Assembly: GCF_014174305.1 (NCBI RefSeq)
Contig: NZ_JABEQH010000010.1
Span: 1 to 64,000 of the forward strand
DNA: 64,000 bases
Source: Gluconacetobacter johannae
GTDB taxonomy: Bacteria > Pseudomonadota > Alphaproteobacteria > Acetobacterales > Acetobacteraceae
Reading direction: 5' to 3'
Positions within the stretch are counted from its first letter, which is position 1. Each line of letters begins with the position of its first letter. The notes under the pieces are model-generated. The model was not told the DNA's origin, ran no database searches, and worked only from the letters and a program-made list of their open reading frames with translations. The translations under genes and the position numbers were made by a program. Of the stretch, positions 12,094 through 20,863 are shown one piece after another.

Positions 12094-12140
12094 CCGTCCG
12101 GCGTGTTTCGGAAAGCCCCCAACGTGGGCCGTCCGGACGG
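12094..12140 (-). promoter_or_regulatory. Alternative-hairpin leader in front of ilvB
   Basis: The palindrome CCGTCCGGACGG (12129-12140) can pair with itself or with a second copy of CCGGACGG (12094-12101, minus strand) that directly abuts the GGAGG ribosome site of ilvB. This gives two mutually exclusive structures, one of which would cover the start region. Purely structural inference; no leader peptide rich in Leu, Val or Ile was found. Confidence 0.25.
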
Positions 12141-12154
12141 AATGTCGGCTGGGT

Positions 12155-13153
12155 TTAGGGAATGCTCCGGCCCACGTCAATCCGGTTTAGAATAAAAGAA
12201 ACGATATCGCCGTCATTTCTTTCCATTTGTTGCGTATCGGCGGAAATCCTCGCCCCGACCACCCGGCTGTCCTCGGGCGCGGCCAGGGCATGATGGCCGA
12301 ACCAGGTCGATTGCCGCCGGGTGTAGCGCCCGGTGGCCAGCACGGCGCGGCGTTCGGCCTCGTCCAGCGCGATCTCGCCCCGCAGGTGGGCGGCCAGTTC
12401 GGGCACGCCGTGCGCCCGCATCGCCGGCAGGGCGGGCGACAGGTCCCGGGCCAGCAGGGCGCGGACCTCGTCCAGCGCGCCGGCCCGCACCATCGCCGCG
12501 AAACGGGCCGCGATCGCCGCGCGCAGCATCTCGCGCGGCGGGTCCAGGCGCACGGCGACGAACCGGCAGGCCAGCGGCGGCAGCGTCGCCTCGCGTCGCC
12601 ACTGGGCGATGCCCCGGCCGGTGCCCGACCAGACCTCCCACGCGCGGGCGATCCGCTGGGTGTCGGCGGGGTGCAGGGCGGCGGCGCTTTCGGGGTCCGC
12701 CTGCACCAGGCGGGCATGCAGGGCGGCGGGGCCTTCGGCCGCGACCAGCGCCCGGGCCTGCGCCCGCGCATGGGCGCCGGGGTCAGGGATGTCCGTCAGG
12801 CCGTCGGTCAGGGCGCGCAGATACATGCCGGTGCCGCCGCACAGCACCGGCAGCCGGGATTGGGCCCACGCGGCCTCGATTTCCGCGATCGCGCGCTGGC
12901 GCCACCAGGCGACGCTGCCGGTTTCCCCGGCCGGCAGCACGCCGTAGAGGCGGTGCGGCGCCGCGTCCTCGTCCGCCGGCGAGGGGCGGGCGGTCAGGAT
13001 CCGCAGGTCGCGATAGACCTGCATGGAATCCGCATTGACGATCACCCCGTCCGCCGCGCGCGCCACCGCCAGGGCCAGCGCCGATTTCCCCGAACAGGTC
13101 GGCCCCGCGATCACCACCACCGGCCGCGCCGGCCCATCCGCCGCTTGCGTCAT
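12155..13153 (-). CDS. miaA: tRNA dimethylallyltransferase
   Basis: 332 residues. Adds the isopentenyl group to A37 of tRNAs that read codons starting with U. The P-loop GPTCSGKSALAL is near residue 17, followed by NADSMQVYRDL and the conserved GGTGMYLRAL. The C-terminal tRNA-binding region with YTRRQSTWF is intact. It is divergent from serB (29-base gap). Confidence 0.96.
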   Translation of the reverse strand: MTQAADGPARPVVVIAGPTCSGKSALALAVARAADGVIVNADSMQVYRDLRILTARPSPADEDAAPHRLYGVLPAGETGSVAWWRQRAIAEIEAAWAQSRLPVLCGGTGMYLRALTDGLTDIPDPGAHARAQARALVAAEGPAALHARLVQADPESAAALHPADTQRIARAWEVWSGTGRGIAQWRREATLPPLACRFVAVRLDPPREMLRAAIAARFAAMVRAGALDEVRALLARDLSPALPAMRAHGVPELAAHLRGEIALDEAERRAVLATGRYTRRQSTWFGHHALAAPEDSRVVGARISADTQQMERNDGDIVSFILNRIDVGRSIP

Positions 13154-13182
13154 GCCGTCATCCCTGCCACACGCCTTGCGTC

Positions 13183-14079
13183 ATGTCGCTGTCCCATACC
13201 CTTACGCTCGTCGCCCGCCGCGACGCCACAACCCTGACCGACGCCCTAGTCCGCGCCGCGCGCGACATGGTGCGGGGCGCAGCACCGGTCATCCTGTCGC
13301 CGGGCGAGGCCGTGGACATCCCCTGCCCCGCCACCGAGCCGGGCATGCCGACGCTGGACACCATCCGCGCGGTCTTCGGCCCCCGCCATGTCGACACCCT
13401 TCTGACGCGTTCGCGCGGACGACGCAAAGGGCTTCTGATCGCGGATATGGACAGCACCATCGTCGCGAACGAGACCCTGGACGACCTGGCCGCCCATGCC
13501 GGCATCGGCGAACGCATCGCCGAGATCACGCGGCGGTCGATGAACGGCGAGATCGACTTCGAATCCGCCCTGCGCGAACGGGTCGGCCTGCTGAAGGGCC
13601 TGCCCGCGTCCCTGCTGGAAACCGCATGGAAGGATGTGCGGCTGAACGAGGGCGCGCGCGAACTGGTGGCGACGATGCGCGCGCGCAATGCGCGCACCGC
13701 GCTGGTGTCGGGCGGCTTCACCTTCTTCACCGGCCGCGTTGCGGCGCTGTGCGGGTTCAGCGAACATCACGCCAACGTGCTGGAAAGCCGCGACGGCACC
13801 CTGACCGGCGAGGTCGGCGCCCCCATCCTGGGCCCCGACGCCAAGCGCGCCCACCTGCATCGCCTGGCCGAGGCCGGCCGGCTGAAACCCGCCGCGACCC
13901 TGGCCGTCGGCGACGGCGCCAACGACCTGGCCATGCTGCGCGACGCCGGGCTGGGCATCGCCTTCCACGGCAAGCCGATCGTCCGCGCGGCGGTGGCCAA
14001 CCGCGTCGATCACACCACGCTACGCACCCTGCTGTTCGCCCAGGGCTATCCGGCCGCGTCCTTCGTCGGCACGGACTGA
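13183..14079 (+). CDS. serB: Phosphoserine phosphatase
   Basis: 298 residues. Last step of serine synthesis. A short N-terminal domain precedes the HAD core: DMDSTIV (nucleophile Asp), SGGFTFFTGRVA (motif II Ser), Lys near residue 230 and GDGANDLAMLRDAG (motif IV). These are standard for SerB. It is convergent with the zinc dehydrogenase and followed by a small hairpin. Confidence 0.96.
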   Translation: MSLSHTLTLVARRDATTLTDALVRAARDMVRGAAPVILSPGEAVDIPCPATEPGMPTLDTIRAVFGPRHVDTLLTRSRGRRKGLLIADMDSTIVANETLDDLAAHAGIGERIAEITRRSMNGEIDFESALRERVGLLKGLPASLLETAWKDVRLNEGARELVATMRARNARTALVSGGFTFFTGRVAALCGFSEHHANVLESRDGTLTGEVGAPILGPDAKRAHLHRLAEAGRLKPAATLAVGDGANDLAMLRDAGLGIAFHGKPIVRAAVANRVDHTTLRTLLFAQGYPAASFVGTD

Positions 14080-14082
14080 CGA

Positions 14083-14120
14083 CGGGGGCATCGCCCCTTG
14101 AACCCCGTCCAGTCGTTTAC
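14083..14120. repeat. Modular hairpin repeat, copy 4 (short)
   Basis: GGGGCATCGCCCC followed by TTGAACCCCGTCCAGTCGT. The second part matches the reverse complement of copy 3 (GACCCC...CCAGTCGT) without its middle hairpin. It separates the convergent serB and dehydrogenase genes. Confidence 0.55.
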
Positions 14121-14148
14121 GAGGCTGGTTCAGCACTACAGTTGCGCC

Positions 14149-15318
14149 TCAAGGCTTCATGACGACCTTGATGCATCCGTCGCGCTTGTCACGGAACGTC
14201 TTGTAGAGCTCGGGCCCCTCTTCCAGCGTGGCCCGGTGCGTGATGACGAAGGACGGATCGATATCGCCCTTGACGATCCTGTCCATCAGCCTCGGCAGGT
14301 AGTGCTGTACGGGTGTCTGGGCCATGCGGAACGTGAGGCCCCGGTTGATGGCCGACCCCATGGGAATCTTGTCCAGAAGGCCGCCATAGACCCCGACGAT
14401 GGAAACGGTGCCGAAATTCCTGCAGCACATGATGGCCTGCCGCAGCACATGGGGACGGTCGGTTCCCAGGAATGTCGCCGTCTTGATGCGGTCCACGACC
14501 GCGTCGATGCCACTCCAGGTATCGGCCTCGGTGCCCACGGCGTCGATGCAGGCGTCGGCGCCACGGCCGCCGGTCAGGGCCTGGATGCGGTCGTAGACGT
14601 CCTCGCTCCTGAAATCGACCGTCTCCGCACCGCCCTCCCGCGCCAGGGCGAGCCGTTCGGGGACGGTATCGATGGCAAGGACGCGTTCGGCGCCCAGTAG
14701 AAAAGCGCTGCGGATCGCCATCTGTCCCACCGGGCCGCAGCCCCAGATCGCGATCGTCTGTCCGGGCTGGATAGCGCAGAATTCCGCCGCCATGTAGCCG
14801 GTCGGAAAGATGTCCGACAGAAACAGCGCCTGTTCGTCCGTCAACTGGTCCGGAACCTTGATCGGTCCGACATCGGCGTAGGGAACACGCAGATATTCCG
14901 CCTGCCCGCCCGCATAGCCGCCAAGAAGGTGGGAGTAGCCGAACAGGCCGGCCGGCGAATGGCCCCACAGCTTCTCCGCCCTGGCATGATCCGGGTTGGT
15001 CCGCTCGCAGCCCGAGTAAAAGCCGTTCCTGCAAAAGAAACATTCCCCACACGCGATGGTGAACGGCACCACCACGCGGTCGCCGACCCTCAGGTTCCCG
15101 ACGCCCTTGCCCACCTCCACCACTTCGCCCATGGTTTCATGGCCGAGGACGTCGCCACGGTGCATTTCCGGTATCATTCCATCGAAAATATGAAGATCCG
15201 AACCGCAGATTGCACAAGCGGTCACCCGTATGATCGCATCCCGGCCATCCTCCAGAATCGGATCCCGGACGCTTTCGCAGCGGATATCGCTCTTGCCGTG
15301 CCATACCAGTGCCTTCAT
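14149..15318 (-). CDS. Zinc-dependent dehydrogenase, glutathione-independent formaldehyde dehydrogenase-like
   Basis: 389 residues. MDR-family enzyme with catalytic zinc ligands in CGSDLH and GHETMG, and a structural zinc cluster [15 protein letters not shown]. The insertion with [24 protein letters not shown] (region about 115-140) is typical of the FdhA/threonine-dehydrogenase-like branch. The Rossmann motif [10 protein letters not shown] is near 190. AAGGAG precedes MKALVW. It probably starts a run of stress-type oxidoreductases with the SDR upstream (58-base gap). Substrate not certain. Confidence 0.9.
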   Translation of the reverse strand: MKALVWHGKSDIRCESVRDPILEDGRDAIIRVTACAICGSDLHIFDGMIPEMHRGDVLGHETMGEVVEVGKGVGNLRVGDRVVVPFTIACGECFFCRNGFYSGCERTNPDHARAEKLWGHSPAGLFGYSHLLGGYAGGQAEYLRVPYADVGPIKVPDQLTDEQALFLSDIFPTGYMAAEFCAIQPGQTIAIWGCGPVGQMAIRSAFLLGAERVLAIDTVPERLALAREGGAETVDFRSEDVYDRIQALTGGRGADACIDAVGTEADTWSGIDAVVDRIKTATFLGTDRPHVLRQAIMCCRNFGTVSIVGVYGGLLDKIPMGSAINRGLTFRMAQTPVQHYLPRLMDRIVKGDIDPSFVITHRATLEEGPELYKTFRDKRDGCIKVVMKP

Positions 15319-15376
15319 GGATCGTCTCCTTGCCCCGGGGGCGGCGGGGCGGCCGCCCGGACGAAGCATCCAACGG

Positions 15377-16234
15377 TTACAACATCGGCCGTCCTCCGGT
15401 GACGGGGATGATGGCGGAGGTCATGTAGCTTCCCTCGTCGGAGGCCAGCAGGACATAGGCCGGCGCGACTTCGGCCGGCTGCCCGGCGCGGCCGATCGGG
15501 GTGTTCTGCCCGAATGTCCGCACGGCCTCGGGCGGCATTGTCGAGGGGATCAGCGGCGTCCAGATCGGCCCTGGCGCCACCGCATTGACCCGTATGCCCT
15601 GAGGCGCGAGAAGCTGCCCCAGACCGGCCGTGAAGTTCGCGATGGCACCCTTGGTCGCAGCGTAGGCCAGCAGGTGCGGAGAGGGCGACGTCGCATTGAT
15701 CGACGTGGTGTTGACGATCGCGGCCCCCGGCTTCATGTGCGCCGCCGCCGCCTGGCAGAGGAAGAACATGCTGTAGATATTGGTGCGGAATGTCGTGTCC
15801 CACTCGGCCTCGTCGATGTCGGCCAGCTTTTCGATGCTTTTCTGATGTGCGGCATTGTTGACGAGAACGTCGATGCCCCCGAAGGCTTCGACCGTCCGCT
15901 CGATGAGCATGAGACAATGCTGCCTCTCCGCCACGTCGCCCGGCAGCAGTATGGCATTGCGACCGGCTTTCTCCACCCAGGAGGCGGTCTCGCGGGCGTC
16001 CTCGTGCTCATTATAATAGGCAATGGCGATGTCGGCGCCCTCGCGGGCGAAGGCGATCGCCACTGCGCGGCCAATCCCGGAATCCGCCCCCGTGATGAGG
16101 GCCCTCTTTCCCGACAGGCGTCCCGAACCTTTGTAGGTGGTTTCGCCATGATCGGGCCGGGGCAGCATGGCGTCGGTCTGGCCCGGCGGCTCCTGTTGCT
16201 GCCCGGCGAAGCTCCCGTCGCTGTTTCCTGTCAT
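15377..16234 (-). CDS. SDR oxidoreductase, YghA-like
   Basis: 285 residues. Rossmann SDR with an N-terminal extension of about 40 residues typical of the YghA branch (stress-associated, often near catalase or YciF genes). Cofactor motif [12 protein letters not shown], and catalytic YAATK are present. GGAGAGG precedes MTGNSDG. The substrate is unknown. Confidence 0.92.
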   Translation of the reverse strand: MTGNSDGSFAGQQQEPPGQTDAMLPRPDHGETTYKGSGRLSGKRALITGADSGIGRAVAIAFAREGADIAIAYYNEHEDARETASWVEKAGRNAILLPGDVAERQHCLMLIERTVEAFGGIDVLVNNAAHQKSIEKLADIDEAEWDTTFRTNIYSMFFLCQAAAAHMKPGAAIVNTTSINATSPSPHLLAYAATKGAIANFTAGLGQLLAPQGIRVNAVAPGPIWTPLIPSTMPPEAVRTFGQNTPIGRAGQPAEVAPAYVLLASDEGSYMTSAIIPVTGGRPML

Positions 16235-16408
16235 TCGGCCTCTCCATCGTCGTGAAGATGCGTCTGGCGGCGTGATTTCACGTCGGGCCTGAAAGGCGGC
16301 CGATGCCACGCATGCCGGTGACCCTCGACGGACATCTCGCGGCGAGGCAGTGCTGTCTACGCGGCCGGACGATGCGGGTTCCTCCTGCAGTGGCTCCTCG
16401 GCGGAGTT

Positions 16409-17392
16409 TCAGTCTTCGGGGCGGGTCGCCCGACGACGGAAGACAGCCAGTCCCAACACCGTCAGAAGGATCACAATGGCCAGTATTCGCCTGTTGCCCC
16501 TGCTCCGCGGCCATGACCGGAGACCACCGTCGATATGTCCCTCATCGCCATAAGGTGCGAACAGATTGCCGTCCGTCGCCGCCGCCGTATCGGCGCTTGC
16601 GAGATATCGCGTCAACAGGCGGTTCATGATTCGTGCCGTCGTGGCCGGGGCCAGCATATGGGCGAGCCGCCCGCCCCAGGCTCCGGCCCCGATCATGACG
16701 GTGTCCTTCGGGTGCGCCAGAAGGTTCACGATCGCGGCGGCAACGCGCCGCGCATCCAGCAGGGGCGGCGGCGCCGAGAGGCGGTGGCCGGTATAATTCG
16801 CGCCATGGGAAATGCCGGGCGTGTCCACGAAGCTGGGATAGACATCGCAGATGTGAATATGGGGATATCCGGACAGTTCCCCGCGCAGGGCCTCGGAAAA
16901 TCCCCGCAGGCCGAATTTGCTGGCGCTGTAGGCGGCGGCATAGGGGGCGGCGCAGAACCCGCCAACCGAGATGACATTCACGAAGGTGCCGAAACCCTGG
17001 TCGAGGAAGATCGGCAGAACCGCATGGGCGTCGTTCATGTGACCAAGCAGGTTTGTCCGGACGACCTGTTCATGCGCCCTGACGGGGACCTCGTGAAATC
17101 GGCCGACGGCGCCGACGCCGGCATTGCTGACCCACATGTCGATCGTGCCGGCAAATATACGGGCCTGCTCCGCCAGTTTCCGCACGGCGGCGGCATCCGT
17201 CACATCGGTCGGGATCACCACCACCCGGGCCCCCGCCTCGCGGCACCGCGCCGCGACGGCATTCAGGGCGTCGGCATTGCGGGCAGCCAGCACCAGCACC
17301 GCACCCGGACGGGCCAGGGTTTCCGCCACCGCCTGGCCAATGCCGCTGGATGCACCGGTCACCACCACATTTGCGGATGGAAATTCGGACAT
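16409..17392 (-). CDS. SDR oxidoreductase with C-terminal membrane anchor
   Basis: 327 residues. SDR core with TGASSGIG near the N-terminus, SNAGVG, and catalytic YSASK. Unlike usual SDRs (about 250 residues) it continues into a tail of some 70 residues. The tail ends in a hydrophobic stretch ILAIVILLTVLGLAVF followed by RRRATRPED, which looks like a single membrane helix with a positive end. Such SDRs occur in stress and lipid contexts. Third oxidoreductase in a row on this strand. Confidence 0.9.
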   Translation of the reverse strand: MSEFPSANVVVTGASSGIGQAVAETLARPGAVLVLAARNADALNAVAARCREAGARVVVIPTDVTDAAAVRKLAEQARIFAGTIDMWVSNAGVGAVGRFHEVPVRAHEQVVRTNLLGHMNDAHAVLPIFLDQGFGTFVNVISVGGFCAAPYAAAYSASKFGLRGFSEALRGELSGYPHIHICDVYPSFVDTPGISHGANYTGHRLSAPPPLLDARRVAAAIVNLLAHPKDTVMIGAGAWGGRLAHMLAPATTARIMNRLLTRYLASADTAAATDGNLFAPYGDEGHIDGGLRSWPRSRGNRRILAIVILLTVLGLAVFRRRATRPED

Positions 17393-17545
17393 CCGTCGGG
17401 TCCTTTCGGAATGGGCCGCCGGCCGCGCGTGATCGCGGGCGCCGGATACGGCGTTCAGGTCTGGCCTTGCGCGGACATGTCCATCCTGATCGCATGCTCG
17501 CTCATTTGCCTCAGAGCGCTCAAAACGTGGCTTTGACTGACGGTC

Positions 17546-18385
17546 CTAGAAGGCGTCCCTATGGCGTCCGCCGACGGCTCCCGCAACGCAGGATATGAAT
17601 GCTCCGATAAGCATGGAGAAAAACGTATAGAGTGCGAATGACGAGGCGGCTTTACGGGTGACATCTGCAATATGCTTGGCTTTTGCCATGGCGTCCCGCC
17701 CGGCGGCAACCGCCTGGTCGACGCGTTTTCCGGCATCTTCGGCCGAAATGCCGGTGCGGGTCGCGACCACCTGAGCCAGATAGTCATGGTCCGCCGGCGT
17801 GATTGTGCCGGCGGCGGCGATTGCCAGGATCCGTCCGGCTTCAGTTTTCACGTCCTGACCGGACGACGATGTATCGGGTTGGGTAGGGCGAAAGAGGGTA
17901 TCAAGCACGTAACCGCTTGCAGGCGACGCGGAAGAGCCGAGGGCGCTGGTGCCCACGCCGGCAACCGCCGCGGCGGCGCCTTTCCCCATGCCTGCGGCCA
18001 CTGACCAGGTGCCCGCACCCACCAATCCAGCGAAAAGCACAACTGCGACCGCCCAGGCTACGAAACCGGCTGCGGTGTCGCGAAACGTAATTTCGGTTCG
18101 ATGGACACCAGAGGCGGCAGGGCGGAGCCGACCGGCAAGGTATCCTCCAAAGAACGAGGAAACCCATTGGACCACGATCAGCCAGATTGCGGTCACTACG
18201 GTAAAGGTCATGCCTGATGGGTTGTTTTCGGAAACAGGTGAAACCCACGCAAGTCCAAGACCCGAGCCAAGCGACGTCAGCATGATGGCCACCGCCGTCG
18301 CGACGACGGCGCCACCGAGAACGGCTGCCCACGATATTCCGGCACGCGGTAATATTGCAGCCGTGTCATCTCTCACTATGGGCAT
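17546..18385 (-). CDS. Polytopic membrane protein, unknown function
   Basis: 279 residues. Gly- and Ala-rich N-terminal half with about three membrane helices (starting ISWAAVLGGAVVATAVAIML), a hydrophilic middle (about 165-240), and a last helix near SSFALYTFFSMLIGAFISCVAGAVGGRHRD. Similar proteins are annotated as hypothetical or PhnA-like in Rhodospirillales and Rhizobiales. A 23-residue hydrophobic ORF ends 11 bases upstream, so the two are probably one operon. AGGA precedes MPIVRDD. Confidence 0.75.
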   Translation of the reverse strand: MPIVRDDTAAILPRAGISWAAVLGGAVVATAVAIMLTSLGSGLGLAWVSPVSENNPSGMTFTVVTAIWLIVVQWVSSFFGGYLAGRLRPAASGVHRTEITFRDTAAGFVAWAVAVVLFAGLVGAGTWSVAAGMGKGAAAAVAGVGTSALGSSASPASGYVLDTLFRPTQPDTSSSGQDVKTEAGRILAIAAAGTITPADHDYLAQVVATRTGISAEDAGKRVDQAVAAGRDAMAKAKHIADVTRKAASSFALYTFFSMLIGAFISCVAGAVGGRHRDAF

Positions 18386-18396
18386 GACTGATCCTT

Positions 18397-18468
18397 TCAG
18401 TGATAGAGCAGAAGGAGAAGGATGATGATTGGAATGGGGATGCCAAGGAGCCAGAGTAGAATTGGCAT
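18397..18468 (-). CDS. 23-residue hydrophobic micro-protein
   Basis: A minus-strand ATG with AGGAG 9 bases upstream opens a frame of 23 codons ending in TGA. The peptide starts MPILLWLLGIP, continues with a run of Ile and Leu and ends in YH; it is one transmembrane helix. Similar short MPILLWLLGxP-type proteins are, from memory, common and unnamed in alphaproteobacteria. It ends 11 bases before the next membrane protein gene, whose ribosome site fills the gap. It is too short for normal gene callers. Confidence 0.6.
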   Translation of the reverse strand: MPILLWLLGIPIPIIILLLLLYH

Positions 18469-19098
18469 GATATGAATCTCCTGTGTGGACGGCTCCAACG
18501 TCCTCGGTTCTCCGAAGTTCGCAAGCGTGTTCCAGGAGAAGAAAACGGAAACCACAGCTATCAGAGTCCTCGGGGCCCGATTGCCGATGAGGCCACAATG
18601 TCGCCTCTCCTCGGGACGGCGGGTGCAGATCCGTGTCCACGAATGTTATCGGCGCGGGCACGAGCCTCTCGGTTGTTCGCCGACATGGGGTCGCGGGTGC
18701 TTGCATGAAATATGCGCGAGAAACTTTTAATCCCCGGCAACCATTCCCGCTGGAACGCGTAGGTTCGAACGTGGCCCCCAATGGAAGATGCCATCGATGT
18801 TGGCCCTGCGCGACGGGTCAAGCCTCTTCGCCGGGATTGTGCAGATGCTGGCGAATGCCCGCACGCGAAGGCCGCCTTGAAGACATCCTTGGGAAAAAGA
18901 AGCTGCATGCCGGAGTGAGGCGGCCTGCATCTCGCCGAGAGTTCGACGCTTTATGTGACGTGCACAAGGAAAATGCCGGCGTAAGGCCGCCTTGGAACGC
19001 ACGGGAATCCGCGCTCCAGCGGGCGCGACTCCATATGTTCGATGGTGCGGGCGCCGCCGGGTCCTGACGCAGCCGTCCAAACGGAGAGGAATTTCATC
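18469..19098. other. 630-base stretch without a recognisable gene
   Basis: Several open frames up to about 144 codons exist on both strands, but none has a good ribosome site, recognisable motif or typical composition. The stretch is less GC-rich than the flanks. It must contain the promoters of the minus-strand micro-protein operon and of the plus-strand ferritin-like gene. I see no RNA gene in it. Confidence 0.5.
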
Positions 19099-19602
19099 AT
19101 GGTCACGCAGGAGAAGACCCTGTCGGACGCGTTTTATGAGACGCTGAAAGACGTTTATTTTGCCGAAAAACAGATCCTGAAAGCTCTCAAGAAATCGGCG
19201 CGTGCCGCTCAGGCTCCGGAATTGAAGAAGGCATTCGAAACCCACGCAACCGAGACTGCCACTCACGTCGAGCGATTACACGAAGTATTCGGAATGATCG
19301 GCAAGACGGCCCGCAGCAAGACCTGCGAGGCGACGCAAGGCATTCTGGCCGAAATGGAAGAAGATCTCGAAGAATTTGGAGAAACCGAAGCGGCGGACGC
19401 GGTCCTGATCGCCTGTGCCCAGGCCATCGAGCATTATGAGATTGCTCGGTACGGCACGCTGAAGGCGTGGGCCGCCAATCTCGAACTCGCCGAAGCGGAA
19501 AAACTGCTTGGCGAGACCCTTGAAGAGGAGAAGCGCACCGATGCCTTGCTGTCTGACATCGCCGAACGTGACAGTAATCTGAAGCCTCATCAGGCGGCAT
19601 GA
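19099..19602 (+). CDS. Ferritin-like DUF892 protein, YciE/YciF type
   Basis: 167 residues, all-helical, with the DUF892 signatures DVYFAEKQILKAL near the N-terminus, ETHATETATHVERLHEVF, and IEHYEIARYGTL. The Glu and His positions in these helices form a di-iron-like site in the family. Members are induced by salt, acid and other stress. GGAGAGGAA precedes MVTQEKT. Its neighbours (SDRs, DUF72) are typical companions of stress-response loci. Confidence 0.92.
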   Translation: MVTQEKTLSDAFYETLKDVYFAEKQILKALKKSARAAQAPELKKAFETHATETATHVERLHEVFGMIGKTARSKTCEATQGILAEMEEDLEEFGETEAADAVLIACAQAIEHYEIARYGTLKAWAANLELAEAEKLLGETLEEEKRTDALLSDIAERDSNLKPHQAA

Positions 19603-19846
19603 GACCCGCACGGATCGCGCCACCGGCAGCGTGTGCTGGCCCATGGTGAGCAGTCCGGACGACGTGGGTCATGCCGGCTGCACGAAGTGGGCCGCCCTTT
19701 CCGCCGTGGGCGCAGACAGTGACGTTCTGTCCGGGCATCTCCCCCGGCTTTCCCAGGACTGTCGCCGATAAGCCGTGCCGTCAAAAGCCGCCGCTCCAGT
19801 GTCGGCCCCCGAGCGGTCGGTGATTCAACCGAGCCATCAGCTTCCA

Positions 19847-20602
19847 TCAGTTGTTGAACAATTCATTTCTTAGCTTGCATTCAACGAAAATTTCTACAAG
19901 CTGAAACGCGTTCTGCGTGGCGGCGCCATAGGTGGTGTTGTCGAAGATCGTCCAAACCTCAACGCCGCGCGTGACAAGCGAGGCAACGACTTTCGCATGA
20001 GCTTCAATGGCCTCCTTTCCATAAGGTGACTCATAGATGCGAGGGGAGCCGTGCAGCCGAAAATAGGCGAGGCCGCTCCAGCCTCCGGGTTGCGCCGCAA
20101 GCGGTGGTTTGGCCGGATCCGCCGCGACCCGTGACACCTGGTGCCTCCCTAACATATGGTCGACCTCCGGCTGGAACCAGCTGGCATGTCTCGGCTCCAA
20201 AACGATAGCTCCAGTCATCGTGGCCTTCAGCTCATTGATGAATCGTTCGGCGACGTCGCCGGGATAGGCGAAACTCGGGGGAAGCTGAACCAGGACGGGA
20301 CCACGTTTGTCGCCCAAGCCGCTCGTTTCCTCGGCAAAGCGCTCGATGAGCGCCCGACAATCGATCAAGCGGCGCTCATGCGTAATCATCCTGGGCAGTT
20401 TGACGGAGAAGCGGAACTCGGGCGGCACGCTTGCTGCCCAGCGCTCATAAGTCGTGCGCCGGTGCGGTCGATAGAAACTGCTGTTAACTTCAACAGCAGA
20501 GAAGCGTGCGCCATAGCGTTCAAGATGCGTGCCGACCGAGGGAAACTGCTCGGCAAGCGCGGACGGGATCGACCAGCCGGCAACGCCGACGCGAATGGAC
20601 AT
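19847..20602 (-). CDS. DUF72 family protein (YecE-like)
   Basis: 251 residues with a TIM-barrel-like DUF72 domain: GVAGWSIP at the start, FSAVEVNSSFYRPHR, FRFSVKLPRMITHERRL (about 70-85), LVQLPPSF, EPRHASW, and YFRLHGSPRIYE. Function unknown; linked to stress or nucleic-acid repair loci in many genomes. GAGGAGG precedes MSIRVG, so the longer frame starting at 20758 is not used. The 244 bases between it and the convergent YciF-like gene show nothing recognisable. Confidence 0.9.
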   Translation of the reverse strand: MSIRVGVAGWSIPSALAEQFPSVGTHLERYGARFSAVEVNSSFYRPHRRTTYERWAASVPPEFRFSVKLPRMITHERRLIDCRALIERFAEETSGLGDKRGPVLVQLPPSFAYPGDVAERFINELKATMTGAIVLEPRHASWFQPEVDHMLGRHQVSRVAADPAKPPLAAQPGGWSGLAYFRLHGSPRIYESPYGKEAIEAHAKVVASLVTRGVEVWTIFDNTTYGAATQNAFQLVEIFVECKLRNELFNN

Positions 20603-20863
20603 GCAGATCCTCCTCTGACCGGACGACGACGGATCGCGGCTTTCAGCTTGCGCCACCCTGAAACTCGATCTTGCATGCAAGGGATCGGCGGGGACGTCTG
20701 TCGAGGATACGCTGGAGCTTTGGGTGGGTTCACTGCCTCCTGCAGGGTTGGGCGGCACTATACCGGCTGCCCATATCCTCGCGTGGCCCGTCTTTCGACG
20801 AGCCCATCAAGCCGCAGCCAGGCACTCACACCTCAAGAGAAATATGCAACCGTAGTGCCAGGC

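Noticed and set aside
10326-12158. 610-codon plus-strand open frame
   Set aside because: Antisense to ilvB, which has all its catalytic motifs; low-complexity translation.
18633-19067. 144-codon plus-strand open frame in the 630-base gap
   Set aside because: No ribosome site, no motif, and it runs out of frame into the leader of the YciF-like gene.
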